DNA of 64,000 nt, taken from NCBI GenBank assembly GCA_014058105.1, contig JACGCM010002568.1:248001-312000 (forward strand), written 5' to 3'. Shown here piece by piece: positions 35,901 through 46,346 of this stretch. Numbering within the stretch: position 1 is the stretch's first letter; each line of letters begins with the position of its first letter. The notes below the pieces were generated by a model that was not told where the DNA came from, did no database searches, and saw nothing but the letters and a program-made list of their open reading frames with translations. Position numbers and translations under genes: made by a program. The DNA comes from Kingdonia uniflora (taxonomy: Eukaryota; Streptophyta; Magnoliopsida; Ranunculales; Circaeasteraceae).

Positions 35901-38900
35901 ACTTAAAAGACATTTAAAGAGGGCCCAATACTTATAAACCAATCTTAGACTTTTAAAGAGGGCCCAATACTTATAAATCAATTTTAGACTTAGAAAACCG
36001 AAAACCAATCCAACTCCTAGAGATGCCCAACCAAAGCCAAAAGTCCCAATTATTTCCCTCTCTTTACAGCAAGCTTTCCTCCCCGACTCCTTGATCTTCT
36101 TTACTCATCATTCCCTACTTAGAAAATCAAACTCTTCTATCCTCTGGGTACAATCTCTCAAGAGGTAATAAGTATTTTATTTTCTCTCCTCTCTCTCTAT
36201 ATAGTTAGTATAATTGAGGTTTTGATAAGTTTTTTCAATTTCTAGGGTTTTGTAAAATCTGCAAAACCTAGGTTTAGTTTTTTGTGGCAATGGCATTTGG
36301 GATTTTTATGGTTACTAATGATGAAAATATCTTTGTTTGTTTTTTCAAAAACAGATGAGTACCCAAAGTCGAAAGCGAAAGGCGACAGATGTTAGTATTG
36401 AGAGTCCATTGTGGAAGTATGTTGTGAAAGTACCAAAGGAAAGTAGTAAGGAAGGCGGTGCTGGTGGAAATCATTCTTTGCAATGTACGTTTTGTGATTT
36501 GAACTTTCAAGGTTCATATACTCGAGTGAAGGGTCATCTCCTACGCCAAACGGGCTCGGGAGTAAGAGTTTGTACTGGTATAGATGATGAAAATTTGAAG
36601 AAACTTACAAAGTTACAAGAAGTTACGGATTTGAGATCATCTATGGTAAACACGGGAGTGACAGATGTTTCATTGCCCAAATTTGAAGATTACGGTATAA
36701 AACTTAGGAGAGGTAATTCGCGCCTTGGAGAAATGTTCAATACTACAGCACGAGACAAGCTTAATCACATGATTGCTAGGTTCTTTTTTGGGTGTGGCAT
36801 CCCATTTAATGTTATCCGGTCTCCATTATTTCGAGAAATGATTGAGTTTGCATTAGATAGTTCAATAAAGGGTTACGTTCCACCAAGTGCCGATAGATTG
36901 AGAACAAAGTTACTTGCTGAGGAGAAAGAAAATTTAGAGAAACTCGTAACACCAATCAAGAGAGGTTGGAAGCGGAGAGGCGTTTCTATTATTAGCGATG
37001 GATGGTCCGACAATAACAAAAGGCTGTTAATAAACTTTATGGGATCTTCGGAAAATGGTCCAATATTTTTGAAGACGGTTGATACTTCTGGTAATTACAA
37101 AGACGCTGCCTATTTAGCGGATATGTTTCTACAAACGATTGAAGAAGTAGGTGTATCGAACGTGGTGCAAATTGTTACGGACAACGCACCCGTCTTGAAG
37201 GCAGTTATAGGGATTGTGGAGAGTGTACACAAAAGTATATTTTGGACTCCTTGCGTTTGCTATACGCTTAACTCGGCAATAAAAGATCTTTGTGATCCAA
37301 CAACAGAAAAAGATGTGTCGAGATTTCAAGAGTGCAACTGGATAAAAGAGTTAATTGGTGAAGCACGTTCTATCAAGATTTTTGTTGCAAATCATTCGCA
37401 GGCATTGTCGATATATGACAAATACTCTTCATTGAGATTGTTAAGTATTGGAGAGACAAGGTTTGCCTCCAATCTCATTATGATTCGGAGACTACATGAA
37501 GTGAAACAAGCATTATTAAGCATGGTAGTGGATGATGGTTGGAAGTTCTATAAGAAAGATGACAACAATAAAGCGCAAATGATAAAGAATTTCATAGTTG
37601 ATGATAGATGGTGGGAAAAAGTGGACTACTTGCTCGATCTCACGACGCCCGTGAATGATGTTCTGAGGGCATGTGACACAGATAGACTGACTTTGCATCT
37701 TATATATGACACGTGGGATGTGATGATTGAGAAAGTGCATCTTGTAATTTTTCAGAAAGAAGAGAAGAATGTCAATTCAGATTCATCAGCTTTCTATACC
37801 GAAGTTCATGATATACTAGTAAAGAGATGGAACAAAAGCAACAATCCCCTTATTTGTCTTGCTCATTCTCTGAATCCTAAATATTATAGCGAAGAGTGGC
37901 TCGCGGGTGGAAATGAGTTGAGTCGGGTACCGCCGCACCGCGATGATGAGATCTCAAAGGGACGTAACGAAAGCTTTAACCATTTATTTCCTGATGATGA
38001 AGAACGAAAGAAGGTGAAAGAAGAATATGGGAGGTTTACTGGATGTATGGCGAGTTTCGCCAACGTTGAATCACAGAGGGACAGAAACACGGAAGATGGA
38101 GCAGCTTGGTGGAACAACTACGGGGCAAGCACCCCATTACTTGCAAAGTTGGCTGATAGGTATGATAATTATATTATGTTTTATAGTTATTTTATTTGAA
38201 TTACTAAATAATGAATCATTAATATAATTTTGTTTCTCTTTAGGTTAATGAATCAACCTTGTTCAGCTTCTAGCTCTGAACGTAATTGGTCTACGTATGG
38301 TTTTATTCAATGTGTTCGAAGAAACAAATTACAAGCAAAGTGAGCAGAAGATTTAGTGTTTGTCCATAGCACTCTGCGGTTATTATCAAGAAAAGAAACA
38401 AGCTATACTAAGGGCCCTACCCAGTTTTGGGATGTTCTTGGTGATGAGGATACTATGGACGGACCCTCGATGCTTGAGATAGCAAATCTTGGATTCGGTG
38501 AGCCAGTTGTCGATCCTCCTCCATACGAGGAGGATTCGGATCAGTGATGGACTTCATCATCTTTTTGACCTTTTGGTGGTATGTATTTACTATTTAGTAT
38601 TTACGTACTTCATTTTCATTAGAAATGTTATATTTGTTAGGTAATTACTAACCTGAATCGATTTCAAATTTTTTTTCAGGCCTATATTCTTGGACGTAAC
38701 GATCACATCATGGCCTTTATATTTGCATTTCTTTTGAGTTTATTATCTTTTGGCTTTTGCATATGCTGAGCTATGGGCATTAACATCATTTGACTTTTGA
38801 GGTATGCATCTTCTGTCCACTATTTTATTTTATGAAATATCTCGAATTACAATTATATAAATATTATAAAAAAATTACATCCGTGTCCCCATTTTTACAC

Positions 38901-41900
38901 TTTTTTGGGTCACCGTGTCTGACACCCCGTACCCAGGTCCGACACCGACACCCGTATTCGTGTCGTTGTTACCTAGCTATAATTCCTATCCACTATAAGG
39001 GGTGGCAGGCTCTTGCTTTCGACCTTGTAAATCATTTTACTTTCCTCTGAGTCTTTGACCAATAACATTTCTTAATCAAAACCTCTTCATTTATTTATCA
39101 AAGAAAGAAAAAGGGTGCTCCATGAGGGACACCCTCGAAACACAGAGCAAGCTGTGATTTTTCTAATCATCTATACTATTAGTGACTTGATTAGGTTTAA
39201 GACGCTCCATTCCATCTGTGACCCCAGTCTTTAGATTTGACAATCATCAAAATACCACTTTGGTCCTGACCATACTTATTTTTTGACTGACAAAAGGTGG
39301 TGGCAGCAGGCTTGTGCATTCCCTACCTGCACCCCTGGCGTGTGCAATTGCGTAGTCTCTGGAGTTTACATCATATACAATAATTAAGAAAAGCAGGGTT
39401 CACATTATCTGTGTAATAGGTGCGCGCAGACACCTCGAGTATTCTGCCCTTTCTACAGGAGGAGGTCTGGGGTGTTCTTCTGAGACTGCGATTCAAAAGA
39501 GAATTAAAATCGCATGAGGTGCCATTTTTTCTGCACATCGTTACATGGTGGCAGGGGGGTGGGGAAGTGAGGTTATATTGAGCAGTTCCACTCAAAGCAC
39601 CCTCAAAGAATGTCTCATCACTACCTAAATCGTGCTTTGAGCCCGCTCAGAAAAAATATACCAAAAATGACCAGGCATTTTACCCAGCCCTAATTTACAT
39701 ATATACTCTCCTTTCTATATATAGCTTACAGATATACCACAAAGCATGCATTGTGCATGGCAATTCAAGAAAAGGAGAGAGAGTTGGATAACATTGTTCT
39801 GGATATCTACCTGGCTTATATCATAATGATTATCCACGTCTCTAACATACGATGGGATGAAATTTGAGGATCTTGTTATAGTGATCGATTGTATTTATCT
39901 GGCTTCGGGTTGAATTTCTCTTTCACCATCTTCAAAACTTCATTTCTGAGTGGATAATTATACATTTTATCTTTGCAACAAAAATGAAGGGGTCAATCAT
40001 CCATTCCCAAATTCTCTCCAACAATGACATCTACTTCTTAAATGGATCATTTGGATGGGAGGATATGGTACATGGAATAGAATAGTTTCTGTTTTGTATT
40101 TGTTTTCTTAATGGGTGGCTCATTGTGTACTTTTGAACCTCTTCTCACAGCCAAAGAGTCATATATTTCTTAATGGATTTCCATTTGTCACGAAAAAAAG
40201 AATGTGAACTTAGGTTATTCATGTAAAGAGATATGGTCAGAATACGCAGTGCAGTGCAGATAGTCTATGGCAGCAAGTCTAAGTGAGGCTTAGTTCTCCA
40301 CAGTACATGTGAAGTGGTGATTATAAAATGTGGTTCCTAAGATCACAGCTTGAATTATACCGTTTTAAAATTATCTCTAATAACGAAGTTGCCGGAACAA
40401 TCACCCAAAACTTAAAGTCAATGTATCGACGGTGGAAAACAGGGTATTATGTGCTATAAATAAGGCAGTTATATCCATGTTCAACATAACTAACAAACTA
40501 ATTTTGGTTCAGCACGTCTATTAGCATGTCTTAATACATCTTAGACCGAATAATGGACCAAATTACAACCAGATCTGTATCTCAGTCACCAATAGATTAC
40601 TATGAAACTCTCTTTACCAAACCCTTAAGGGTGCCTGAAGTAACAAAAGCTTCCTATAAGATATAACTTATTGAGCTACAGCTTGCATTTTAACCTAATC
40701 TCATTTAAACTAGGTAAGAGTAATCAAACCAACGTCACCAAATCTACTCCGTACAGTCCAATTTACAATTCAATATATCTAATTTTCCGTCTATCAAAAA
40801 GGTTCCCCTATCTTTCCGTATCCATTTTCTTTGCTGAGAAAGTCTCCAAAACCATCAATACCATATCACTTCATCCCCTCTCCTTTTCCCAAGGACTCCG
40901 ATATGGCGCATATTACACGATGTTATTCCATACTCTCTCAAATCCATTCCTAAAATGGGTCAACCTTCTTCGCACCCTTGTTTACAATACTTGTTTCAAA
41001 CAATCGTAATCAATTTTCTCTCTTAGATGTATCATTAAAAGTGTATGTGCATTACCATCTTCGGCAAAACACGCCAAAACTTCTTAAACCCCTCTCTCCC
41101 TCTCCTCTCCTCTCCCTCGCCAACGACCACAGTACAGAAAGCTAAGATATAAAATAAGATAGGTAGATGCGTTCAACATAACACCATTCAACTTTTGGCT
41201 CAATAGAATCAACACGTGCTATTAGCATGTCTAAGTACATCTTAGACCAAATATTGGAAACAACTACCATCAGATCGGAACTCATTTAATCCCAATTCCC
41301 AAACAACATTAAATGCTTTTTCTTTGGTAGAGAACTATGACACTCCCTTTATCCAACCTTTAAAGGTACCTGAAGTAATAAACGTTTCCTAAAGGAGATA
41401 ACTTACTAAGTTATTGAGCTATGAATCTGCATTTTGCATATATCTCAGTCAAAGTAGGTAAGAGTAATCAAACCAACGTCTTCATCCCAGTAATGTCTCA
41501 CCTGAAGTGTATGTGTGCCACCATCTTCAACAAAACACTCCAAAACCACTTAGGCGCCTCTCTCCTTTCTCTCTCTGTTTCCAACTACCACAATCCTGAA
41601 AACTCGATTGTCTCTTCTCAGTCCCCACCTATCATTGTTACCTATTCTAATTTCCCGGGCGCAATCGAATTTTACCCCTTGTTCGCTTGCCTCAAGGCAA
41701 CTAACTTCAGCAACCAAAAAATTGTACCCCTTTTGACAATGTGGTTACCCTCTTTATATTTCCACGAACAGAGTGCGTTATAGCAATTTTCTACCCTCTA
41801 ACAAATCCAGTTTCACACTAGGAATGTTAGGAGGAGAAATTGGTAAAGACCAAGCTAAATTGGAACAAAATGTAAATGAAATAAACCCCTAATTTAATTC

Positions 41901-43520
41901 AACAAACAAAATATACCCCTAATTTGACTTAATTCCAAAAATTAAACAAAAGGGAGTTTAATTACTATTAGGAACTTGATTAGGCTTAAGATGTTCCATT
42001 CCATCTGTGACCCATGTCTTTATATTTGACACTCATCAAAATACCACTTTGCCTAACCATGTTTCTCCTTTGACTTGACCAAAGGTGGTGGCGACAGACT
42101 TGTGCATAACCCTACCTGCAACCCTGGCTCGTGTCTAGTCTCTGGAGTTTACATCATATACAATGATGAAAAAAAGCAGTTAACATTATCTGTGTAATTG
42201 GTGCACAGACACCTCAAGTATTCTGCTCTTTCTACAGGAAGAGATAGTCTGGGGTCTTCTTCAGAGACTGTAACTCAGAAGAGATTAAAACCGCATAAGG
42301 AGCCTTTTTTCCGCACATCACTTCAATGGGGGGGGGAGTAATATTGAGCAGTTCCACTTGAAGCACCCTCAAAGAATGTTTCATCACCATCTAAATCGTG
42401 CTTTGTACCCACTCAGAAAAAAATAAAACAAAAATGACTGCGTTTTACCCAGCCCTAATTCACCCATATACTCTCGTTTTAGTATATAGCTTACAGATAT
42501 ACCACAAAACATTGTAGCGATATCTGCTCCATACAATCCAATTTGCAATGTGATATCATTAAATTTCTCATTTATCAATAATGATTCCCCTATCTATCCC
42601 CGCCTCATTTCTTTGATGTGAAGGGGTCCAAAACCATCAATTTTGTATCTCTTCATCCCCACTCCTCTGAGAACCGAGAACTCAGACATGGCACTACGTC
42701 ACACGTTGTTGCTCCAGGATATCTCAAATACACCCGTGAAATAAGTGGACCCTCTTCACCCCATTGTTAGATGTATTAGTCAAACAATCACAAGTAGTTT
42801 CTCCCCTATAGCATTCCATTTGAAGTGTATGTGTATTACCATCTTCTACAGAACGCTCCATAAATACTAGAACATTTTTCTCTCTCTCCCTCTCCCTCTC
42901 CAACGCCCACAATCCATAAAACTCAATTTTTTTCTACCCACCTACTGACCTACCATTGTTACCGATTCTAGTTCCCTGCACACAATCAAATTTTACCCCC
43001 TTGCTTGCTTGCTTCAAGACAACTAACTTCAACAACAACAAAATCAAACCCCTTTCGACAATGTGGTTACCCTCTTTATATTTCCACGAACAGGGCTTGT
43101 TACAACAATTTTCTACCCTCTAGCGAATCGTGTTTAACACTAGGAATGTTAGGAAGCAAAATTGGTAAAACCAAGCTAAATTCGAATAAAATGTATCCCC
43201 TAATTTGATTCAACAAACAAAATAAACCCCTAATTTGGCTTATTCCGAAATTAAACAGAAGGGTGTTGTTGTAGATGTACCTGAACTCCACCATCCCCAA
43301 AATTGGAGGGAGCGATAACAGGACCCAAAGGAGCTCTATCAACGGGAATTGGAACTTGGACGCTAAACCCTTGAGTGGGTCTCCGTGTCTCTCCCTTGTC
43401 AACTCCTCGATTATGATGATTGTTATGTTGTTGGCTACGATGGTGATCGTCTTCGTTTTCTTCGTGGGGCTCGTCTTTCCCAAACCCAAAGATGCCCGCG
43501 ATCCTTCTCAGAAATCTCAT
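26664..43520 (-). CDS. Small conserved-looking plant protein, two exons, 160 aa
   Basis: Best host gene in the window. Exon 1 (43,281-43,520) runs from ATG to a CAG|GTACAT donor and gives 80 codons (MRFLRRIAGIFGFGKDE... ending DGGVQ). Exon 2 (26,664-26,906) follows a TTTTTTCAG acceptor and gives 80 codons plus TAA (GLKWYAKRLRIDDDGD... ending HGRLQWV). Both junctions are in phase 0, so the exons join without loss of frame. The protein has a basic start, an acidic then His/Asn/Gln-rich linker (about residues 16-38), a proline-rich middle and a conserved-looking acidic DVADEFLDEVLPE stretch at about residues 97-109. No signal peptide, membrane segment or known catalytic motif is visible. It looks like a small plant protein family of unknown function, and I do not assign a role. 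The intron is about 16.4 kb and full of transposons. Absence of stops and good splice sites favour a live gene. Confidence 0.75.
26907..27429 (-). other. Intron 1, segment between exon 2 and the LINE
   Basis: AT-rich intron sequence. A T-run at 27,186-27,194 could mark the poly(A) end of the minus-strand LINE, but the boundary is not certain. No gene. Confidence 0.45.
27430..30295 (-). pseudogene. LINE (L1-type) retrotransposon ORF2, 5'-truncated
   Basis: Reverse transcriptase motifs read on the minus strand: KSHGPDGL and LIPKKDN (29,836-30,279), KVDLEKAYDMVRW and KGIRQGDLISPYLFVFIME (29,455-29,673), then the catalytic FADD box (29,373-29,384). Downstream are a zf-RVT-like region (about 28,075-28,270, CVMCGFSDEDEDHLFFGC and VWKAL) and an RNase H-like end (27,736-27,936, MITLNTDGCLIGSSGGIGAIIRES). 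Frameshifts and stops separate the pieces. The N-terminal endonuclease is absent, and similarity stops abruptly near 30,290, typical of 5' truncation during insertion. It lies inside the host gene intron in the same orientation as the gene. Confidence 0.85.
30296..34270. other. Intron 1, segment between LINE and hAT element
   Basis: No convincing gene. A plus-strand open stretch ends at about 30,399. Two places look like retroposon 3' tails: about 30,620-30,660 on the minus strand (AACCTCCTCATTTATCAAAG then A-rich) and about 31,000-31,045 on the plus strand. At 33,715-34,010 a block with GAGAATCTTA.AGCTAGATTC and GATGTGTTGGCCTAGAATGAATC is duplicated. The minus-strand open stretch at 31,984-32,421 shows no domain. 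Confidence 0.4.
35134..35690. repeat. Degenerate ~70-bp tandem repeat inside the hAT element
   Basis: AATTGCATAT recurs at about 35,134, 35,206, 35,278, 35,349, 35,419, 35,490 and 35,559. Between copies are CACTAATTGAATCTCGTACTAC and ATAATTATG.TCTCTCTTACCC. The array lies upstream of the transposase leader. Confidence 0.85.
36165..36354 (+). other. Probable 5' UTR intron of the hAT transposase gene
   Basis: A CAAGAG|GTAATA donor at 36,165 and a pyrimidine-rich acceptor ending AAAAACAG directly before the ATG at 36,355. This favours the ATG over any upstream non-ATG start. Inferred from splice consensus only. Confidence 0.55.
36355..38343 (+). CDS. hAT family transposase, with late in-frame stop
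   Basis: Exon 1 is 36,355-38,159 and exon 2 is 38,244-38,343. The intron (38,160-38,243) has a GTATGA donor and TTTAG acceptor and joins in frame, giving 634 residues. An N-terminal BED-type zinc finger (about residues 18-75: LWKYV, CTFC, HLL, VRVC) binds DNA. A DUF659-type core follows (about 150-310) with ISDGWSD and VTDNAP as candidate catalytic aspartates. The C-terminal hAT dimerisation region (DGAAWWNNYG, TPLLAKLADR, then ASSSERNWS in exon 2) supplies the glutamate. The stop at 38,341-38,343 is TGA where the family usually has Arg (CGA). Beyond it the same frame continues open to 38,547 (AEDLVFVHSTLRLL). A short but possibly partly active protein cannot be excluded. Confidence 0.88.
38344..38547 (+). 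pseudogene. hAT transposase C-terminal tail beyond the TGA
   Basis: In the same frame as exon 2 after the TGA, 67 further codons read AEDLVFVHSTLRLLSRK and an acidic end before the next TGA at 38,545-38,547. Protein-like composition shows this was once part of the transposase. Confidence 0.7.
38985..39170 (+). other. Intron 1 segment with retroposon-like A-rich tail
   Basis: At about 39,065-39,115 the text TCTTAATCAAAACCTCTTCA then ATTTATCAAAGAAAGAAAAA resembles the 3' tail of plant LINE-type retroposons. The hAT element would then have inserted just upstream of that tail. Weak evidence. Confidence 0.35.
39171..43262. repeat. Locally duplicated block in intron 1 beside exon 1
   Basis: Two block types recur. 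Block A (about 39,175-39,750 and 41,965-42,510) shares CTCCATTCCATCTGTGACCC, CTCTGGAGTTTACATCATAT and AAGCACCCTCAAAGAATG. Block B has three partial copies (about 40,440-41,140, 41,165-41,955 and 42,520-43,262), sharing GTGTATGTG.ATTACCATCTTC, CATTGTTACC.ATTCTA, GACAATGTGGTTACCCTC and TTTCCACGAACAG. The order is A-B-B-A-B, which suggests tandem duplication with later divergence. No coding sequence. Confidence 0.75.
43281..43520 (-). other. Exon 1 of the small host gene
   Basis: ATG at 43,518-43,520, in CGCAGATGAGATTTC. Ends GTTCAG before GTACATC. Its 80 codons are uninterrupted. The frame overlapping it further upstream has no such splice match. Confidence 0.75.
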
Positions 43521-43700
43521 CTGCGTTTACAGAGGCAAAGAGAGAGAGGGGGAGAGACTGTTGTTGGGGAGGAGAAGCAAAGAGAAAGAGGAGAGTTGAG
43601 TTGTCGAGGAATGACCAAATATTTCTAGACGCCTCTTGAAATGGTGCGCCTTCCACTGAATTTACGACGCACTCCGGGGGCACTGTACCCTGGGAAGCAC
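43521..43700 (-). promoter_or_regulatory. Probable 5' UTR of the host gene
   Basis: Minus-strand leader rich in CTCTCTC and CAACAACAG, typical of plant 5' UTRs. I see no clear TATA box upstream, so the transcription start is not placed. Confidence 0.45.
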
Positions 43701-45731
43701 AGTAGAAGGGGGTGGGCTAATATGCACTTCCAACAGCTTCGCATTGTTAACCACCATAAAGCCAACCCAACATGTTAAAAAAAATTAAGCCTAAAAGTAA
43801 TGTGATAACTAAAACTGATGTGACTGCAAAGTCTTTTAGCGTCGCGTCGTAGTGCAACAACCCAGAACAAGACACGTGGACGGCAAAGGTAAAAAGCCAC
43901 ATTTTAATGTTTAAGTTAATGCGACATTAAAGACTTCGCCGTCACACCAACGAGCACAAGTTGGAAAGTACTATACTTAGAAAATTATCACAGCTCTCTG
44001 TTAGATCGCACTTTCACACCCTCATCACACTGTCTTTTAATCCAATTTGTTGAACACGTTTCTCTACGCTCCACCTTTGATCCGATGTCGAGTGGAGAGG
44101 GATCAACATCTTCATGCTAAGGGGAAGCCGAAATCAATGAGACATGTCAACGCGAATGCAAACTGTGCATCAAACTGAATGCCGCATTTTGGACGTGATC
44201 CCGACGTTCCTTTGTTTGAACGTCCCCATGTATAAACCTTGGAACTAATTTTGATTGTCTAAAACTATTTATTTTGTTTGTCCAAACGTTCAACTAATTG
44301 TTTATGCATGTAGGAAAACTTGTAGGTGTTTAACAAATTGAACCACGAAAAAAAACAACCAAGTATTGAAGAATTATTAAGCATGTGTATTAACTCAAAA
44401 AAAATAACGTGAGTCGTCCGCGTGGCACACTTTTTAACCGTCTGATTTGTGTCGATAGCCTATTAAGCCAACCAGTTGTTGTCTACAACCATTGGCTTCT
44501 TGCTTTTTGACTATTGGCTAAATAAGCCAATCTCATGGGGATGCAAAACCACTTCCCAAGTGGTTTGGGAAGCAATTAAGATAGTGTTTTTGGGCTCCTA
44601 AAGCCAAGTTGTTGGGAATGGTCTAACATTCCTAAAAATAGAATGTCATAAGATGGTGTTGAAACGATTGAAAATTGTACTGGTGTTGATTACAATTGGT
44701 GATTGAAGATGGTTGTGGATGTTATGCGCGTGGGTCCTTAGGAAAACCACATGGGTTCGGGTTTCTAGGGGACCCCCCAATAGGTTTGGACTCTCACCCA
44801 TGCGTTACACACACTCCTAGGGTTACAATGTGATTAGAAACTTTATAGTGAAGTAAACTCCTAAGTTAGTGTTTTTAGGGAAATCTGACGATTCCGACTT
44901 AATTTAATAGACTCGCCTCTTATTTTTTAAAATAAAACACTAACTATGGACTCAAACAACCTGAGGTGCAAAAAAATGAAATAAATTTCTCAGTTTTCCA
45001 ACCTCAAAGACTATGAACGAGTGAGAGGTTAGTGTGTGGTTTATGCATTAGGATAGTCGTGTTTTCATATTAATCACTTACATGTTATAATATTAAATAA
45101 ACAACTCATACAAAAACTTATAAAACACTTACAGTGGGTGTGCTCCGGCAAGGGGTATCTGTAGACATTGTGGAGACAATGTGTGAGTTCACGCAAGGGG
45201 TATCCACAAACATTGTGGGGGGGAGAGAGAGAGAGGGTGGCAAAATATTGTTGAGATTTCATACAATAACTATGATCAATAATTGCATAGGTAAAAGAGA
45301 TTATACTAACCTCTTTTCCTGCTCTCTGAAAATTCTCTGTTCTTGAGTCGAGTATTCCCTTGGATTGGCTGCAGACCTCAATGGGATGGTTTTATGTGTA
45401 GTAGCCTCTAAGAGGGACTTCCTCTCTATTTAACCTGATAGGGTTAGAGTGGTCTTCCCATTATATACTCAAACCCTAATAAAGAGTAACACTAGAACCC
45501 ACCTACCTTAACTTGGTGTAACAATTGGGTACATCCAATAATACTTATACGACCTATTAACATGTGTGCTCGTGAACCGAAAAAGTAGTACCGGTATAGA
45601 TGGAAAATCCAACAAATATCAAATGCGATCTCTTTCAAGGAGGTTGTCCAGTTAGTAATTCATATATATATATATATATATATCTCCCCTCTGAAGTCTT
45701 AAAGAAACCCTACAATGCTTTGGGGAGGGAC
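43701..45731. other. Intergenic DNA between host gene and gypsy element
   Basis: Contains the upstream region of the host gene, a dispersed repeat at 44,872-45,010 (listed), a (TA)n tract at about 45,662-45,682 and a short direct repeat with GCAAGGGGTATC at 45,148 and 45,194. No gene seen. Confidence 0.45.
44872..45010 (+). repeat. Dispersed repeat, copy 1
   Basis: Contains CTCGCCTCTTATTTTTTAAAA and TTTTCCAACCTCA-like text that recurs, diverged and in the same orientation, at 62,970-63,108. Family not identified. Confidence 0.65.
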
Positions 45732-45736
45732 GCTGT

Positions 45737-46286
45737 TGTAGTAGCATATTTCCCAGATTCGAGAAAGAGAAGCTAACAGACCTTTGTCGAAGACATTCAA
45801 TCACTCCAGAAGATGTCGTGTCTGCTACCATAATTCTCGACCAAGATTCAACAACGAGAGGCCAACGAACATTTGTCAGGATGTCACGTATGCGACCACC
45901 GTTCTCGATCTACCAAAAGTAGTTGTTGTGCTTTGTCAAAAAGAGTCGTTGGAGATCCGCGAAATTTGCCCACTACCTTCGAAATAGGAAACTGTTTTTC
46001 TTTTTGTAAAATTGCATATATCTACTATAAATACATGCAGAGAATGAGTTATTCAAATCTGCAACATTACTATTCATTTATCATTATATTCATACTACAC
46101 AACAAATTATAATAATTAGCAACTTATTAGATTTTTTATCAAAACCCTCCTCGAGGTCGTGGTTTTTCTCAACCTTTAGTATGTTTTCACGTAAAATCTT
46201 GTTTGTTTAAGCTTATTATTGCATCATCATCCTTACTAAAACTATTAACAAAAATTATCCTCTCAGAAAACACGTACGCCATTACA
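45737..46286 (+). repeat. Gypsy 5' LTR
   Basis: 550 bp, homologous to 60,347-60,888 throughout. CTATAAATACATGCAG near 46,022 gives a plausible TATA box (TATAAATA). Confidence 0.92.
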
Positions 46287-46306
46287 ATTGGCGTCGTCTA
46301 TGGGAA
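46287..46306 (+). other. Gypsy primer binding site
   Basis: ATTGGCGTCGTCTATGGGAA directly after the 5' LTR. It is a two-base variant of the TGGCGCCGTCTGTGGGAA site common in plant gypsy elements and also seen in the three-LTR element here. Confidence 0.8.
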
Positions 46307-46346
46307 AACCACACTTTTCTTTACCACTGTGATCTAAGACAATTCG

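Larger units (their letters stand above)
34279..38976 (+). mobile_element. hAT DNA transposon, 4.7 kb, nearly intact
   Basis: Terminal inverted repeats CTAGGTAACAACGACAC (left) and its exact complement (right) are flanked by a perfect 8-bp target duplication CTATAATT (34,271-34,278 and 38,977-38,984), which defines a hAT insertion. The interior carries a transposase gene with a 5' UTR intron and a small coding intron. GTGTC-type short words cluster near both ends and may be transposase-binding sites. The element sits in the host gene intron, opposite to the gene. The perfect target duplication and matching termini suggest a relatively young insertion. Confidence 0.93.

Noticed and set aside
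36337..36354. Upstream TTG start for the hAT transposase
   Set aside because: It falls inside a likely 5' UTR intron whose CAG acceptor touches the ATG at 36,355.
43435..43683. Minus-strand frame overlapping exon 1
   Set aside because: It overlaps the better exon in another frame, has no splice continuation and lies in the CT-rich leader.
44400..44640. MITE
   Set aside because: Internal self-complementarity (AGCCAA/TTGGCT, CTTCCCAAG...) is visible but no paired termini with a target duplication.
45662..45682. TATA box or promoter
   Set aside because: It is a (TA)n microsatellite with no gene placed accordingly.
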